Assembly (NCBI RefSeq): GCF_026914265.1
Contig: NC_069124.1
Location: forward strand, 5,351,213-5,415,212
Direction: 5' to 3'
Length of the DNA: 64,000 nucleotides
From: Mya arenaria
Taxonomy: Eukaryota; Mollusca; Bivalvia; Myida; Myidae
Shown here one piece after another: positions 40,101-49,608 of the stretch. How positions within the stretch are numbered: the first letter of the stretch is position 1; each line of letters starts with the position of its first letter. Position numbers and translations under genes: made by a program. The notes under the pieces are model-generated. The model worked only from the letters and a program-made list of their open reading frames with translations, ran no database searches and was not told where the DNA came from.

Positions 40101-40298
40101 ATCCTCTTACTTCAAATGAGCAACAAACTGGCCACCATCAATCATGACCTGTGTGTTACTGAGCCATTCTTTGCTCGATGTGGAAACGACCTCGACTCTA
40201 CCCTCGATACTGAACTGCTCTTTTGATTCTGATTCAAGTTGTTCAGCTAAACTTTGAATAAATACTGCCAGTAGTATCAAAATCTTGAAAGTCGGCAT
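28102..40298 (-). CDS. EMC7: ER membrane protein complex subunit 7 (EMC7), complete
   Basis: EMC7 is the lumenal, beta-sandwich subunit of the ER membrane protein complex, which inserts and stabilises multipass and tail-anchored proteins. Coding exons on the minus strand are 40298-40111, 32094-31836, 31460-31380 and 28227-28102. All joins keep phase, giving 217 residues (human 242). Exon 1 encodes a signal peptide (MPTFKILILLAVFIQSLA) and the start of the beta domain. Exon 2 carries SDGSFVINGIPSGTYVVDV and the strongly conserved TDFLMNPM. Exon 3 is the single membrane helix (VLTMVLPLVMIMVLPKMM). Exon 4 is the cytosolic tail with MPDISEKLAGWL and a basic KKDKRR end. Intron 1 is 8 kb and holds transposons and SINEs; intron 3 holds a LINE relic. 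An Ets-type site CCGGAAGTGA lies at 40311-40320, 12 bases upstream of the start, as in many housekeeping promoters. Confidence 0.95.
28228..29124. other. EMC7 intron 3, left part: degenerate repeats
   Basis: No gene. Phrases such as cattatatttatac near 28620 and cactatagttattcacg near 28790, and two versions of ccatggcaatggctat-like text near 28400 and 28850, show a decayed tandem repeat of a few hundred bases. Confidence 0.35.
29125..30540 (-). mobile_element. Degenerate non-LTR retrotransposon reverse transcriptase
   Basis: The minus strand, read across several frames, shows fragments of a LINE reverse transcriptase. They are HIPEVGQSVF near the 5' side, a YINNLP block, the catalytic LFADDGLLY (FADD codons at 29614-29625), then LVRPILEFASPAWDDTRRP and NMDQLEAVQRHAARFLKGDY near the 3' side. 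Many stops and frameshifts interrupt it. The order and motifs fit the jockey/CR1 group of LINEs. No ORF1, endonuclease or 3' tail is recognisable. It lies inside EMC7 intron 3 in the same orientation as the gene. Confidence 0.85.
30541..31379. other. EMC7 intron 3, right part
   Basis: AT-rich sequence between the LINE relic and EMC7 exon 3. No coding or repeat signal that I can support. Confidence 0.4.
33413..34428. repeat. Tandem duplication of the transposon 5' end (2 x 508 bp)
   Basis: 33413-33917 and 33921-34425 look identical base for base by eye. The second copy again starts with the terminal CAGGGATG. The junction (tttaaatg) does not match the continuing element sequence. A more diverged third version is the start of the outer element at 32513-33015. 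Confidence 0.85.
33413..35983 (-). mobile_element. Inner hAT-like transposon nested in the outer copy
   Basis: Ends are CAGGGATGATAACAG (left) and TTTTACCATCCCTG (right). A direct 6-bp repeat TAGTTG flanks it (33407-33412 and 35984-35989). The flanking outer-element text, joined without the insert, matches the inner element's own internal text near 34850-34875, which proves the nesting. The minus strand keeps a transposase scrap at 34493-34792 with LERLELTWDNLDNLICVLLD and ICQLVPHLIDIGDTHDHN, a pattern I know from hAT-type transposases. A second scrap lies at about 34985-35165 (AEAMILGFMAEHDLPYSLLP), with stop codons. The 5' end contains a 508-bp exact-looking tandem duplication. It is non-autonomous as it stands. 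Confidence 0.85.
37091..37854. other. EMC7 intron 1, between transposon and SINE array
   Basis: AT-rich. Text rich in ATCGAT- and ATTGATC-like strings recurs at 37090-37180 and 37750-37810, so a small decayed repeat may flank this piece. No gene seen. Confidence 0.35.
37855..38305 (+). mobile_element. Three tandem tRNA-derived SINE heads
   Basis: Three units with a period of about 190 bp. Their tRNA-like parts are 37855-37927, 38044-38116 and 38235-38305. Each has a 5' GCCCAGT-type strand that pairs with a 3' ACTGGGC-type strand, an A box (TTAGCTCAGTTGGTTAGA) and a B box (GGGTTCGAGCCCC or GGGTTCGAGTCTC). Each is followed by the same non-tRNA body (tttcctcccaggtttact and aaggttaatgaggggagg). 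The third unit lacks two bases in the D-arm side. They are SINE units rather than working tRNA genes, because each is fused to the same tail and the anticodon arms do not fold cleanly. Confidence 0.8.
38306..40110. other. EMC7 intron 1, remainder next to exon 1
   Basis: AT-rich; no gene or element that I can name. A run of TGTATC repeats lies near 39856-39878. Confidence 0.4.
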
Positions 40299-40310
40299 TT
40301 TGTTGTTTTT

Positions 40311-40320
40311 CCGGAAGTGA
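40311..40320 (+). promoter_or_regulatory. Ets-type site at the EMC7 start
   Basis: CCGGAAGTGA, a full match to the Ets/GABP core, 13 bases upstream of the EMC7 start codon (gene on the opposite strand). This is a common element of TATA-less housekeeping promoters. Confidence 0.5.
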
Positions 40321-40658
40321 CCAATAATTTTTGTAGTTGTAATACTTGCGATCAGCAAGTTTAAAACTCGGCATGCAAAAGGTACAAAAATGATTTCCGG
40401 TCTAAGATCTATACGGATGTTCAAAATGCAATAGTGCCTTTGCTTACATGATGTTTTGTTTGACAAGCATCGTTTTTATTATAAAAGGTCAATTACTGGT
40501 ACATGTTTCTTTCAATCTTTGGTATAATTGAATTCTTTTAACACATCGCATGAGGGAGGAAGGTAACTCGTGACATTTCTTAAACCGTTGCCAAAACCAA
40601 GGATGTAAATGCTTGAAATGTGATTTGTTTTCATGATTATTTTTTATTCATGTTCTTA

Positions 40659-40660
<2 letters not shown>

Positions 40661-40722
<62 letters not shown>
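40661..40722. repeat. (ATT)n microsatellite
   Basis: About 20 uninterrupted copies of a three-base unit upstream of EMC7. Confidence 0.95.
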
Positions 40723-40881
40723 GGGCCGTTCCCCGAGATCTATTGGGAACTGGTATGCTAGTTTTTGTTGTTGTTGTTTATTTAAAAATCTTGCTATATT
40801 TATTTACAATGTTCTGATACAGTTTCATGCAAATAATAATTACATATTCAGCATATTTGATATTTGTTAAAAAAATATGTT

Positions 40882-41450
40882 CATCCCATCCCATCCCATC
40901 CCACCCCATATCATTTATCGCATCGCATCGCATCCCACCCCACCCCATCGCATCGCATCGCATCGAACCCTATCGCATCCCATCGCATCCCATCCCATCC
41001 TATCGCATCTCATCCCCATTCTTCCCCTCCCATTCCATCGCATCGCATCGCGTCGCGTCGCATCGCGTCGCATCGCATCGCACCTTCCCCTCCCCTCCCC
41101 TCCCCTTCCCTTCCCTTCCCTTCCCTTCCCTTCCCTTCCCTTCCCTTCCCTTCCCTTCCCTTCCCTTCCCTTCCCTTCCCCCTTCCCTTCCCTTCCCTTC
41201 CCTTCCCTTCCCTTCCCTTCCCTTCCCTTCCCTTCCCTTCCCTTCTTTTCGCATCGCATCCCATCCAATCCAATCCAATCCAATCCAATCCAATCCAATC
41301 CCATCCCATCCCATCCGATCCCATCCCATCCCAGCCCATCCCATCCAATCCCTTCTCTTCCCTTCCCATCGCATAGGATCAACTCCCATCAACTCCTATC
41401 AACTCTCATCCCGTGCAATCCAATCTCATTCAATCTCATCCATCCAACGA
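40882..41450. repeat. Compound pentanucleotide tract
   Basis: About 570 bp with five-base spacing throughout. Blocks run from CATCC and CATCG, through CTCCC, to about 27 copies of CCCTT (about 41106-41245), then CAATC, and back to CATCC and variants. The plus strand is almost free of G except in CATCG blocks. All six frames stay open for long stretches because the unit lacks stops, so the long open frames here are artefacts. Confidence 0.95.
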
Positions 41451-42356
41451 TCCTTTAATCCATGCCCTAGCTATTTTGTTGAATTTAAACGTATACATCC
41501 TTAGAATTGTGATTGGCAGACGGTATAATTACAATGAATATTATTCAATTTTCTATATAAATGGATATTTGAATAAAATAGAAATAAATTTAATAATGTT
41601 CTGAAAAAAGGTGCTTGCTTTAAATATAAAAAAAAAAACGCATAAAAACTTTCAATACCACAGAATACACTTTATGCTGACTTGCTGCACGTGAATGCCT
41701 TATCAAGCGTTATCAATTTACGATAAAAGACACAAGTAAGGCTTTTGAGCTTTTATTGAAACCTAATCACAATTTTGTCTTGGATTGATTAATGAATCGA
41801 TGTTTTGGGTGCGTTAAAAGAGTCAAGTTTCAATATTGGGTGCTAAGATAAAGCTTGCAAACAAATATGTCTCTTTTGAAACTAATGCAGACTACATTTT
41901 ACATTATTGGTATGAACTTCCAAGTTTATAAATCAATATCGGGTATTCAAAAGATATACACTTGACGTTGACAATTACGTATTTTTCAAATGCATGGATA
42001 AAATAGTATTAATAACAGAGATAATTTGCACAAATAATATTTGATATTTGAAATTTAAGATTTGTCAACTAAATCAGTAAGTGCTGATCGATACTGTGAA
42101 ATGATTAGTACACCTTATGAAAAGGTGAAAATCGAAGTGATAAAAACTATAAAAAAAATAAAACAAAGAGGATACATATTAAAAACCATTAAAAGAGAAC
42201 ACTTAATACTTAATGAAGGTGAATAAGCATGACAGAAGCAAAATATCTGGTTAAACTTGATTAAAAAAGGCAACAACAAACAAGCTAAAAAAACTTGGAA
42301 GAAACGGCGAGGCAATACGAGTGAAAACTTTAAAACGGAGAACTGCACACAACAAT
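41451..42356. other. Intergenic region upstream of the TRIM gene
   Basis: AT-rich, no gene seen. An open frame extends 12 codons upstream of the chosen TRIM start at 42357. Confidence 0.5.
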
Positions 42357-44324
42357 ATGTCTGACAAGACTTCAGGCGAAGAGCTACGTTGCGGGCAATG
42401 TATAAAGGCGTACAGGGACCCAAGACTGTTAGGATGCCTACATTCCTTCTGTATGGAGTGTATTCAGGAACATGTGAACAAAAACAAGTGGAAACGGAGT
42501 CTTCTGTGTCCTCTCTGTCAGAAGGAGATGCTCATTCCCAAGGAAGGGTTATCCACCCTTTCCAAGGACATTTACATCAAGGCGCAACTCGATTCCAGCA
42601 AGCTGAAGCCCGGGACTGAATGCGAAATATGTCAGGAGAACAACGGCCCTGCTCGCTCTCGCTGTATTGACTGTGAAGTGAATCTCTGTGTGAGTTGTAA
42701 GAGCAAACATGCTCCGGTTGATTCTGAGCAGGTCCATAACTTTATTGATTTTGAAGAAGTGAAGCCAGATGGGCGTCAGAAACCGAACCATCATACCAGA
42801 CTGACGCAGAGTAAGACCTGTAATAAACATCCGGGAGTTGAACTTAATGTGTACTGTACAAAATGTAAAACTGTTATATGTAGGACATGTAAAGAAGAGA
42901 AGCACAGCGCACATCCTGTGCAGGAAACCGGCGATGTATCTAAAATGATGAGGTCATCTCTCTCACATTTTCTTGGTGCTATCAAGGAATATTTACCCGA
43001 CTTCGAGAATTACGTGAAGAAGATACGACAAGGCCAGAAAGAAGCCGAGAGTGATTTGCAAAACGCTATTAAAGATGTTAAGAGTAGAGCCAAGTTTCTG
43101 CAAAATGAAATAGAGAAGGTTAGCGAAAACTTAGTTTATGAACTTAAACAAAGACACAAGTCATCTGTTGAAGAATTAAACAAAGAAGCAAAGAATGTCA
43201 TCAACTCTTACAAGTCAATCGCGACAGTAACGACTTCTGCAGACAGAATGCTGAAACTAGGATCAGATCTTAATATAATCGATATTTCGAAGAAAATTCA
43301 GAAGCGCTTCATGCAGATAGAGGATGAACTGCCGACCATGGATATTGATAAGATAGAAACCGTTGGTTTTGTACCCGGTGGTCTGAAGTTTGACTCACTG
43401 CCTAAATTATTTGGACAGTGCACGAAAGGAGAAATAGCGTTGCCAACGTTACCCGTACCTTGGGGAATCAGAGTAGCAAAGGAGTTTGAAATCTGTTCAA
43501 TCGCTGCCTTCAAAATCCAAAATAGCCCGGAAACCATCCAGGCAATAGCGCCTATATCAGACCAGGAGGCTTGGGTTGCGTGTGGCTGGGGAACGAAAAA
43601 CGTGTATTTGTACACGATCTCGGGCGAGAGGAAGAAGAAAATCACACTAGACATTCAGATAGACCACCTTTGCGTCACACCGAGTGGTGAGTTGCTTGTA
43701 TCAAGCTACGAAGACAAGTACATTCGGAAAATCAACAAAGAATACCAGGTTTGTGACTTTGCTATGCCTCACCTATTCCCTGGAGGAATGTTTATGACAA
43801 AAAGAAAGGAGCTGTTTGTCTGTGCAGTGGATAGCTACACGACAAGACGTGCCGAACACTCTCGGCGATGCTTGATGAAGATGTCGGAGTATGGAATGGC
43901 GATAGATGAAATAGACGAGGACGGTGATGTTGCTCTGTTTGGTGCACCGTACCGCGTGGTCGAGGGTCCAAACAGGAGTCTTATCATTACCGACAGAGAG
44001 GAGGGCAAATTGCGTGTCGCATGCGTGGATCATGAAGGCTGCAGAAAGTTCGTGTATACAGGACCGAAACAACCACAGACGAATCAACCGTTTAATCCTT
44101 TAGGCTTGTGTTGTGATCGGGCTGGTAATTTGTTGGTTGCCGACTGGGGAAACCATGCAGTGCATTTAGTGGACACCGACGGGGACTTTAAAGGTTGTAT
44201 TCTCTCTCAGAAAGATGGACTCTTTAAGCCCAATGCTATGGCACTCGACAAAAGTGGTCAGTTATGGGTTGGCGACGGAAACGCCACACTGCGTGTGTAC
44301 AAATACGGCAAACGGGACTATTAA
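42357..44324 (+). CDS. TRIM/RBCC protein with propeller-like C-terminus, single exon
   Basis: 655 residues. The RING finger is complete: C12, C15, C27, H29, C32, C35, C51 and C54 (C3HC4). A first B-box starts at CEIC (residue 89) and a second at about 150-190 (CNKHPGVELNVYC, CRTCKEEKHSAH). A coiled coil of about 100 residues follows. The C-terminal third looks like a beta-propeller with NHL-type repeats, for example NPLGLCCDRAGNLLVADWGN and FKPNAMALDKSGQLWVGDG. RING proteins of this build act as E3 ubiquitin ligases; TRIM2/3/56/71 are the nearest builds I know. The start at 42357 (MSDKTSGEELRC) is preferred because it places the RING at the usual distance; an upstream in-frame ATG-like start at 42321 is possible. 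No introns interrupt it, as in retrogene-derived TRIM expansions. AATAAA is at 44479-44484. Confidence 0.92.
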   Translation: MSDKTSGEELRCGQCIKAYRDPRLLGCLHSFCMECIQEHVNKNKWKRSLLCPLCQKEMLIPKEGLSTLSKDIYIKAQLDSSKLKPGTECEICQENNGPARSRCIDCEVNLCVSCKSKHAPVDSEQVHNFIDFEEVKPDGRQKPNHHTRLTQSKTCNKHPGVELNVYCTKCKTVICRTCKEEKHSAHPVQETGDVSKMMRSSLSHFLGAIKEYLPDFENYVKKIRQGQKEAESDLQNAIKDVKSRAKFLQNEIEKVSENLVYELKQRHKSSVEELNKEAKNVINSYKSIATVTTSADRMLKLGSDLNIIDISKKIQKRFMQIEDELPTMDIDKIETVGFVPGGLKFDSLPKLFGQCTKGEIALPTLPVPWGIRVAKEFEICSIAAFKIQNSPETIQAIAPISDQEAWVACGWGTKNVYLYTISGERKKKITLDIQIDHLCVTPSGELLVSSYEDKYIRKINKEYQVCDFAMPHLFPGGMFMTKRKELFVCAVDSYTTRRAEHSRRCLMKMSEYGMAIDEIDEDGDVALFGAPYRVVEGPNRSLIITDREEGKLRVACVDHEGCRKFVYTGPKQPQTNQPFNPLGLCCDRAGNLLVADWGNHAVHLVDTDGDFKGCILSQKDGLFKPNAMALDKSGQLWVGDGNATLRVYKYGKRDY

Positions 44325-44760
44325 AATGATATGGGAAGTCATTTTCTGTGAATTTACACCTCACATCGGCTTCATTTTTTGGATATTGTACCTTGCCCGA
44401 CGATGTTCAATAACTAGTAGTGCTGAAATTCAGCCGGCGTCTTAGAGACTGCCGAGAACTTGATAGTACGGTGTCACGAATAAACACTGCAATATTCATC
44501 TGCGAATAATGTTAAAGTTAAAGTAGTATATAGATAAAATTAATTGCTTTGTTGTTTTTTATTTTATTTATAGTAGCAAAAAATAGTAATATTTTGAGCA
44601 GTTACTTTTGGGCAAGATCGGCAAGGGATGAGAATTAAAAACAAAATTCACTGGCCCTATCTATGAAGTTTAATACTAAAATATGGTTTGTTTAATCATG
44701 ACTGGGTTATCAATACGCATGTTACTGTTCATACAAGCTATCTTTAATATAATGTAAAAG
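44325..44760 (+). other. 3' UTR of the TRIM gene
   Basis: Noncoding sequence after the TAA, with AATAAA at 44479-44484. Confidence 0.5.
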
Positions 44761-45450
44761 AGGAATAACTCTGGAGTAACCTGGGCGGTTTTACACGAAC
44801 GAGTTTGTCCAAGGTTGTATGCCCACAAATACTGTCACTGAGTTTCAAGATGACAGGGTGCACAAGATATCAAACTACATTTTTGTTCAATCTACAAGTG
44901 GTCTAAATCTTGACTTTTCGGGGCAATTTATCCCACGATCAAACTTGGCCATGTCATTATGCCCGCACACACTTTAAATATGCAAGTTTCATCATCATCG
45001 TCGAATAATAGATACTTAAGTTATAATCTGCACATGAAAACAACAACACAACTATAGATATGCATGTAATGTGGTTTAACTCGGGAGATACCTAAGAGAT
45101 TTTATTCTACGATCGAACTTATCCGAGACAATATGAACACAAACACTATCACCAAGTTTCATCCCCATCGGATAATATATAAATAATTGATCAGTATCCG
45201 CCAACGAAATGAATCAACTGTATTTTAACGTATGAGTGGCATAACTCTGCTTTATCTGTAGACATTTATTTGACGAGTGGACTTGACTTTGACATCTCGA
45301 CCATAAACACTGTCACGTCATAAAGCGTTATTATGTTTGAGTAATCAAAACATAAGTTGGTGTCTGCCTAAGAAATTAACCTTCTACTTTTAAAGCAAAT
45401 CGGTATTTACTCTGTAGATATGGTAATATATTCCACGATTGAATTTGACC
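44760..45450. repeat. Degenerate tandem repeat, about 170-bp units
   Basis: Similar phrases recur about every 170 bp: aataactctggagtaa, taactcgggagatacc, ataactctgctttat; and cactgtcac or cactatcacc followed by aagtttcat. I count about four decayed units, ending near gacattatgcc at 45450-45463. Confidence 0.6.
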
Positions 45451-45939
45451 GTGACATTATGCCTTTAGAGCTGCCGTCCACTTCAGCCCCGATGCTTTGC
45501 GTAAGGGTTGCCGATAAAACCTTGCTAGTTTCGGGAACCTTTCGGATTTATTTATCAATAAATTGGCGGAGCTTTGTCATCTGGCTCGTTCGGCATTGAT
45601 TCGCATGTATTCGCGGAGTGGCATACGAAAGGTTGCGGTATAAACGCCAAAACCAATCCGAAGTAGCCGAATGCGAGGCGGAAAAATACCGACCGTTCCG
45701 GAAATGGCTCTCAGTGTTTCCCGATCGTGTGGAATGGTTGCAGAAACATAACAGATCATTCTGAAGAAATGCCGAATTGTTGACGATAGAATGCTGAAAT
45801 GTTGCCGATTTGACAGGCGGGGTATATAAACGATGTCAAACTACTATTTTATTATCAGTTGCTAGTGGGAACCCATGGATGTTCGAGGCCTTGACCTTGC
45901 AATTAGTTCCAAAGCCAAGCTGAAATGGGTACCATGCTT

Positions 45940-46910
45940 GCCTTGGCATTCATTTGAGACAGAGAAAAAGAAGAAGACGTCATCAACGATGGGTCCGCAC
46001 TTGGCTGGCGACAAGAGGTTTCAGTATGGGTAGTAACATACATTGATGAAGGAACTCCGAGATGAAGATGCCTCCTCTTTCAGAAAGTATTTGAGGATCA
46101 CACCAACGATGTTTGACGACAATCTCCAGCGTCTCACGCCTCAGATTACACCAGGTTCCGTAACGCCCTTTCTGCTGGCCTAAAGCTTGCGATGACGCTG
46201 AGGTACATGGCATCTGAGGACACGTACGCCTCCTTTGCGAATGATTTCCGTGTTGCCATTGGAAAGTGTATGCTATTAAGTGCCAGTAGTGCGTACTGCC
46301 CTGCTCCATGAGTATAAGATTTAAGTACTCTCCATTACCAATCATCAGAGGCCTTGTGTTAAGTGGCAGCCCAATTTGAGAGAAGGTGGAACATGCCCCA
46401 TACTCTTGGTGTCCTCTATGGCAAACACTAGGCAATTAAGAAGCCACCGCGTTTGGGAAGTGTCTATCTTTAGCATAGTTCTTCTGGCGTTAGCTGATGC
46501 AAAATATAGGTTAATCTGGTGTGACCTGGGGGGAGGGGACATGGGCGTCATGTCAGACTGTCATATTTTTAATTCTGGCAAATCTATTGGTTTCCAACCA
46601 CCTTTGCCAATAATCGGTTATGCCACTGACATGCACTATTTTATCGTAGGGGATGACGACTTTCCTATGGGGATCAACCTTATAAAGCCATACAATTAAG
46701 CGATATAATTTGAACCATAGCCAGAATATCTTCATCTACAGAATCACCAGGGCCAGAAGAATAGCTGAAAATGCGTTTGGCTTTCTTTCGGCTCGGTGGC
46801 AGTGCTTGGCCAACTCCATGCTTCAACGTTCAGAGATGGTCCGCAAGATCGTCAGTGACTGAACATGCAAACAGAACGTTATCAGGATGAAGTATCTGTC
46901 ACTTGACCGC
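45940..46910 (+). mobile_element. Dead PIF/Harbinger transposase
   Basis: Plus-strand fragments in several frames match a Harbinger nuclease. They are KELRDEDASSFRKYLRITP (about 46045), a LKLAMTLRYMASEDTYASF block (about 46180), and the longest one, SIVLLALADAKYRLIWCD, followed by GVMSDCHIFNSGKSIGF and YFIVGDDDFPMGINLIKPYN (46469-46699). Stops and frameshifts separate them. A last scrap near 46770 resembles the ENAFGIL/R region. No clear terminal inverted repeats or TWA duplication were found. Confidence 0.85.
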
Positions 46911-48890
46911 GGCCAGTTTAATGCTGAGGACAACAAAAACTGGAGGGCAGCATACCACTTCCAACAGGTTGAGCCATCAACTGAAAGAGGAAACATCGAC
47001 ACTGGAGCAGGCAAGTGTCAGCGGGAATACCCTAGGTCTACTTGGTCAGCAAAGCTGGATCGGTGCTAAGGCAAACCCGAATGGCAGAGTCGGCATTTAG
47101 TAGTTAGGACGAGAGCTCTTTATATTTGATTAAAATTTCAGTGTTTTCAACATGCATAAATAAATATGAACCCTCAAAGAAGGCTTTCCGAAGATGCCCA
47201 GTTAATGTTTCCTGAACATACCTAATCATCCCGATTTTGCGAATTCCGCTTTCGGGAACCCCTCTTGGTCCTAGAATTTGTTTTCCATCGAATGTATATG
47301 GACGGTTTTCAATGTCAGAAATATTTACATTTTAATTAAGCTGCAAGTAGATCGCATAGTAATTACAATTTAGAAGTTATACTAAATGGCTTTACTTTTG
47401 GGAATCTTAATTATTTATGCAATTATTCACTTCACCGGCAATCATTTTAAACTTAGATATACAAAATACACGTTAAAACACGACACTTAATTAATACTAT
47501 TATTTAATGTTGTACGAACTTCTTCTACTGATGTACAGGAATACATCCGAGGTTGATTCCGATGGAAAATGGCCGAGTTATTCCGGATGGGGGCCTCGTG
47601 GACGGCAGGTCTAAAACACTGTCACCGGATTTCAAGAGAATTTGATTATAACATTCTTTTATTCTGCGCAAGGTTAAGGTGACGCCGCCGAAGCCGATGC
47701 CGAAAACATTTAAGGCGACACATACACGTATAATTGAATATATGTAAGTACTCTCCAATTACTTACTAAATCGATAGGTGGGAAAATGACAGACAACAAG
47801 ACTTCCACTCAATTTCAATGTCGAACTAGAGTTTCGGCCCTTGCCATAATCGAATATAACATACATGTATATCTATTATATATAGTAGAAATTTTGCGAA
47901 ATTCCTGAACGTTTATGTTGAAACTCTCTAAGAACGGCAAATATTCCTCGTTTCTTTCAGTATTTTAAATTTTGTTTTACTACTGTCTACAAATTCACAA
48001 TACAAAACGTATTCGTCAGTCAGTTAAACAAAATACGAACACAAGACGTAAAGCCACGACCATGTTCAGAGAATTTGTGTTTTGACCATTTGATAGAGAT
48101 TAAAGTAACATACGTTTTTTTTTGTTATTGTTGTTGTTGTTGAAACTTATAATCGCATTGTATTTTGCATTCACATTCGCATTTGGTTCTGCTGGAAAGA
48201 AAATGCAATATTTTATGTTTGGTGTACACTCTCTTGAAAGGTATCCTTGTGGATGTTAACTCTCTCAAAAGTGTACTTTAAGTTTTTTTCGCTGACCTCA
48301 CCAGTCCGCTTGCTTGCTGCTGAGCTATCCTGACCGCATGAATGCCTCTTTTATGTCTTCCATCCCGGCCTCATTCAAATTAGGACCGAATCCCAGAACT
48401 TTGTTTAAGTTAACGGCGTGATTTATGGAATAAATGTGTTCATACAAATTCATACAAACAAGTACAGTTGTGACAATTGCCTCAAACAAGTCTTTTAGAA
48501 AAACTGCAGACCACACTTTATATTTCAAGAGCAATACAGATTAGAAAGGTAACAAAGATGACGTTCACAGCGTTGTTAATTTAAAAAAAGAAAGTTCTGA
48601 TCAATCGGCCTTTCCAAAGAATTTCTTTCATTTCAGAACTATAATTCAGCGCGTTAAACATAGAATTATAATGAAAGAAACCGATTTGTTTCTTTTCAAA
48701 TGTTTCTTGTGTGATACTCTAAATTGTTCAAGAAGTCGGGAATCGTAAAAAAACATGTTTATTTTCGGTTCAATTAATTTTGAATTTGTTCAACTTTTCA
48801 AACCTTTTCATAGACACTTGCCAGGTTCTAAAAAAGTCCCTAACTTAAGACATTTTCCCAACAAGACAGTTGAAGTAATTTTAACCAGTG
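46911..48890. other. Intergenic region
   Basis: AT-rich, no gene. A T run followed by TTG repeats lies at about 48113-48140. Confidence 0.4.
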
Positions 48891-48892
48891 GT

Positions 48893-49608
48893 GGACTCAC
48901 ATATAAGGTAGAATCCCACTCCTAGCGACAAAGGTAGCAGTCTTGGTGACTCTGACAAGTGGTGGTCTAAGGTAAACTCCGACTCTAATGCCAATAATAG
49001 AAGTCTTGGCAACTTTGACAAGTGGTGGTCTCTCGTATAAGGTAAACTCCGACTCTAATGCCAATAATAGAAGTCTTGGCAACTTTGACAAGTGGTGGTC
49101 TCTCGTATAAGGTAAACTCCGACTCTAATGCCAATAATAGAAGTCTTGGTAACTTTGACAAGTGGTGGTCTCTCGTATAAGGTAAACTCCGACTCTAATG
49201 CCAATAATAGAAGTCTTGGTAACTTTGACAAGTGGTGGTCTCTCGTATAAGGTAGAATCCCATTCCTAGTAGAAGTCTTGGTAACTTTGATAAGTGGTGG
49301 AATCTCGTATAAGGTAGAATCTGACTCCTTATGCCAATAGAAGAAACCTTGGTAACGTATGCAATTGATGAAATACCGTTTAAAGTAGAACCCCACTCCT
49401 AACGCCAAAGGTAGCAGCCTTGGTAACGCTGACAAGTGGTGGTATCCCGTGTAAGGTAGAATCCCTTTCCTAAAACAAATGGTAGAAGTCTTGGTAGCTT
49501 TGGAAACTGGTGGAATCCCGTATAAGGTAGAATCACCCACCTAACACCCAAAGTAGTAGCCTTTCCAACTGTTGACAAGTGGCCTCCCGTATAATGTAGA
49601 CCCACTCA
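48893..49608. repeat. 70-bp minisatellite, about ten units
   Basis: The period is 70 bp: the phrase agtggtggtctctcgtataa recurs at 49021, 49091, 49161 and 49231. Outer units are more diverged and of uneven length. The central four are nearly identical. 70 is not a multiple of three, so open frames across it are not meaningful. Confidence 0.95.

Noticed and set aside
40827-41504. Several long open frames on both strands
   Set aside because: They come from the pentanucleotide repeat, which has no stop codons in its units.
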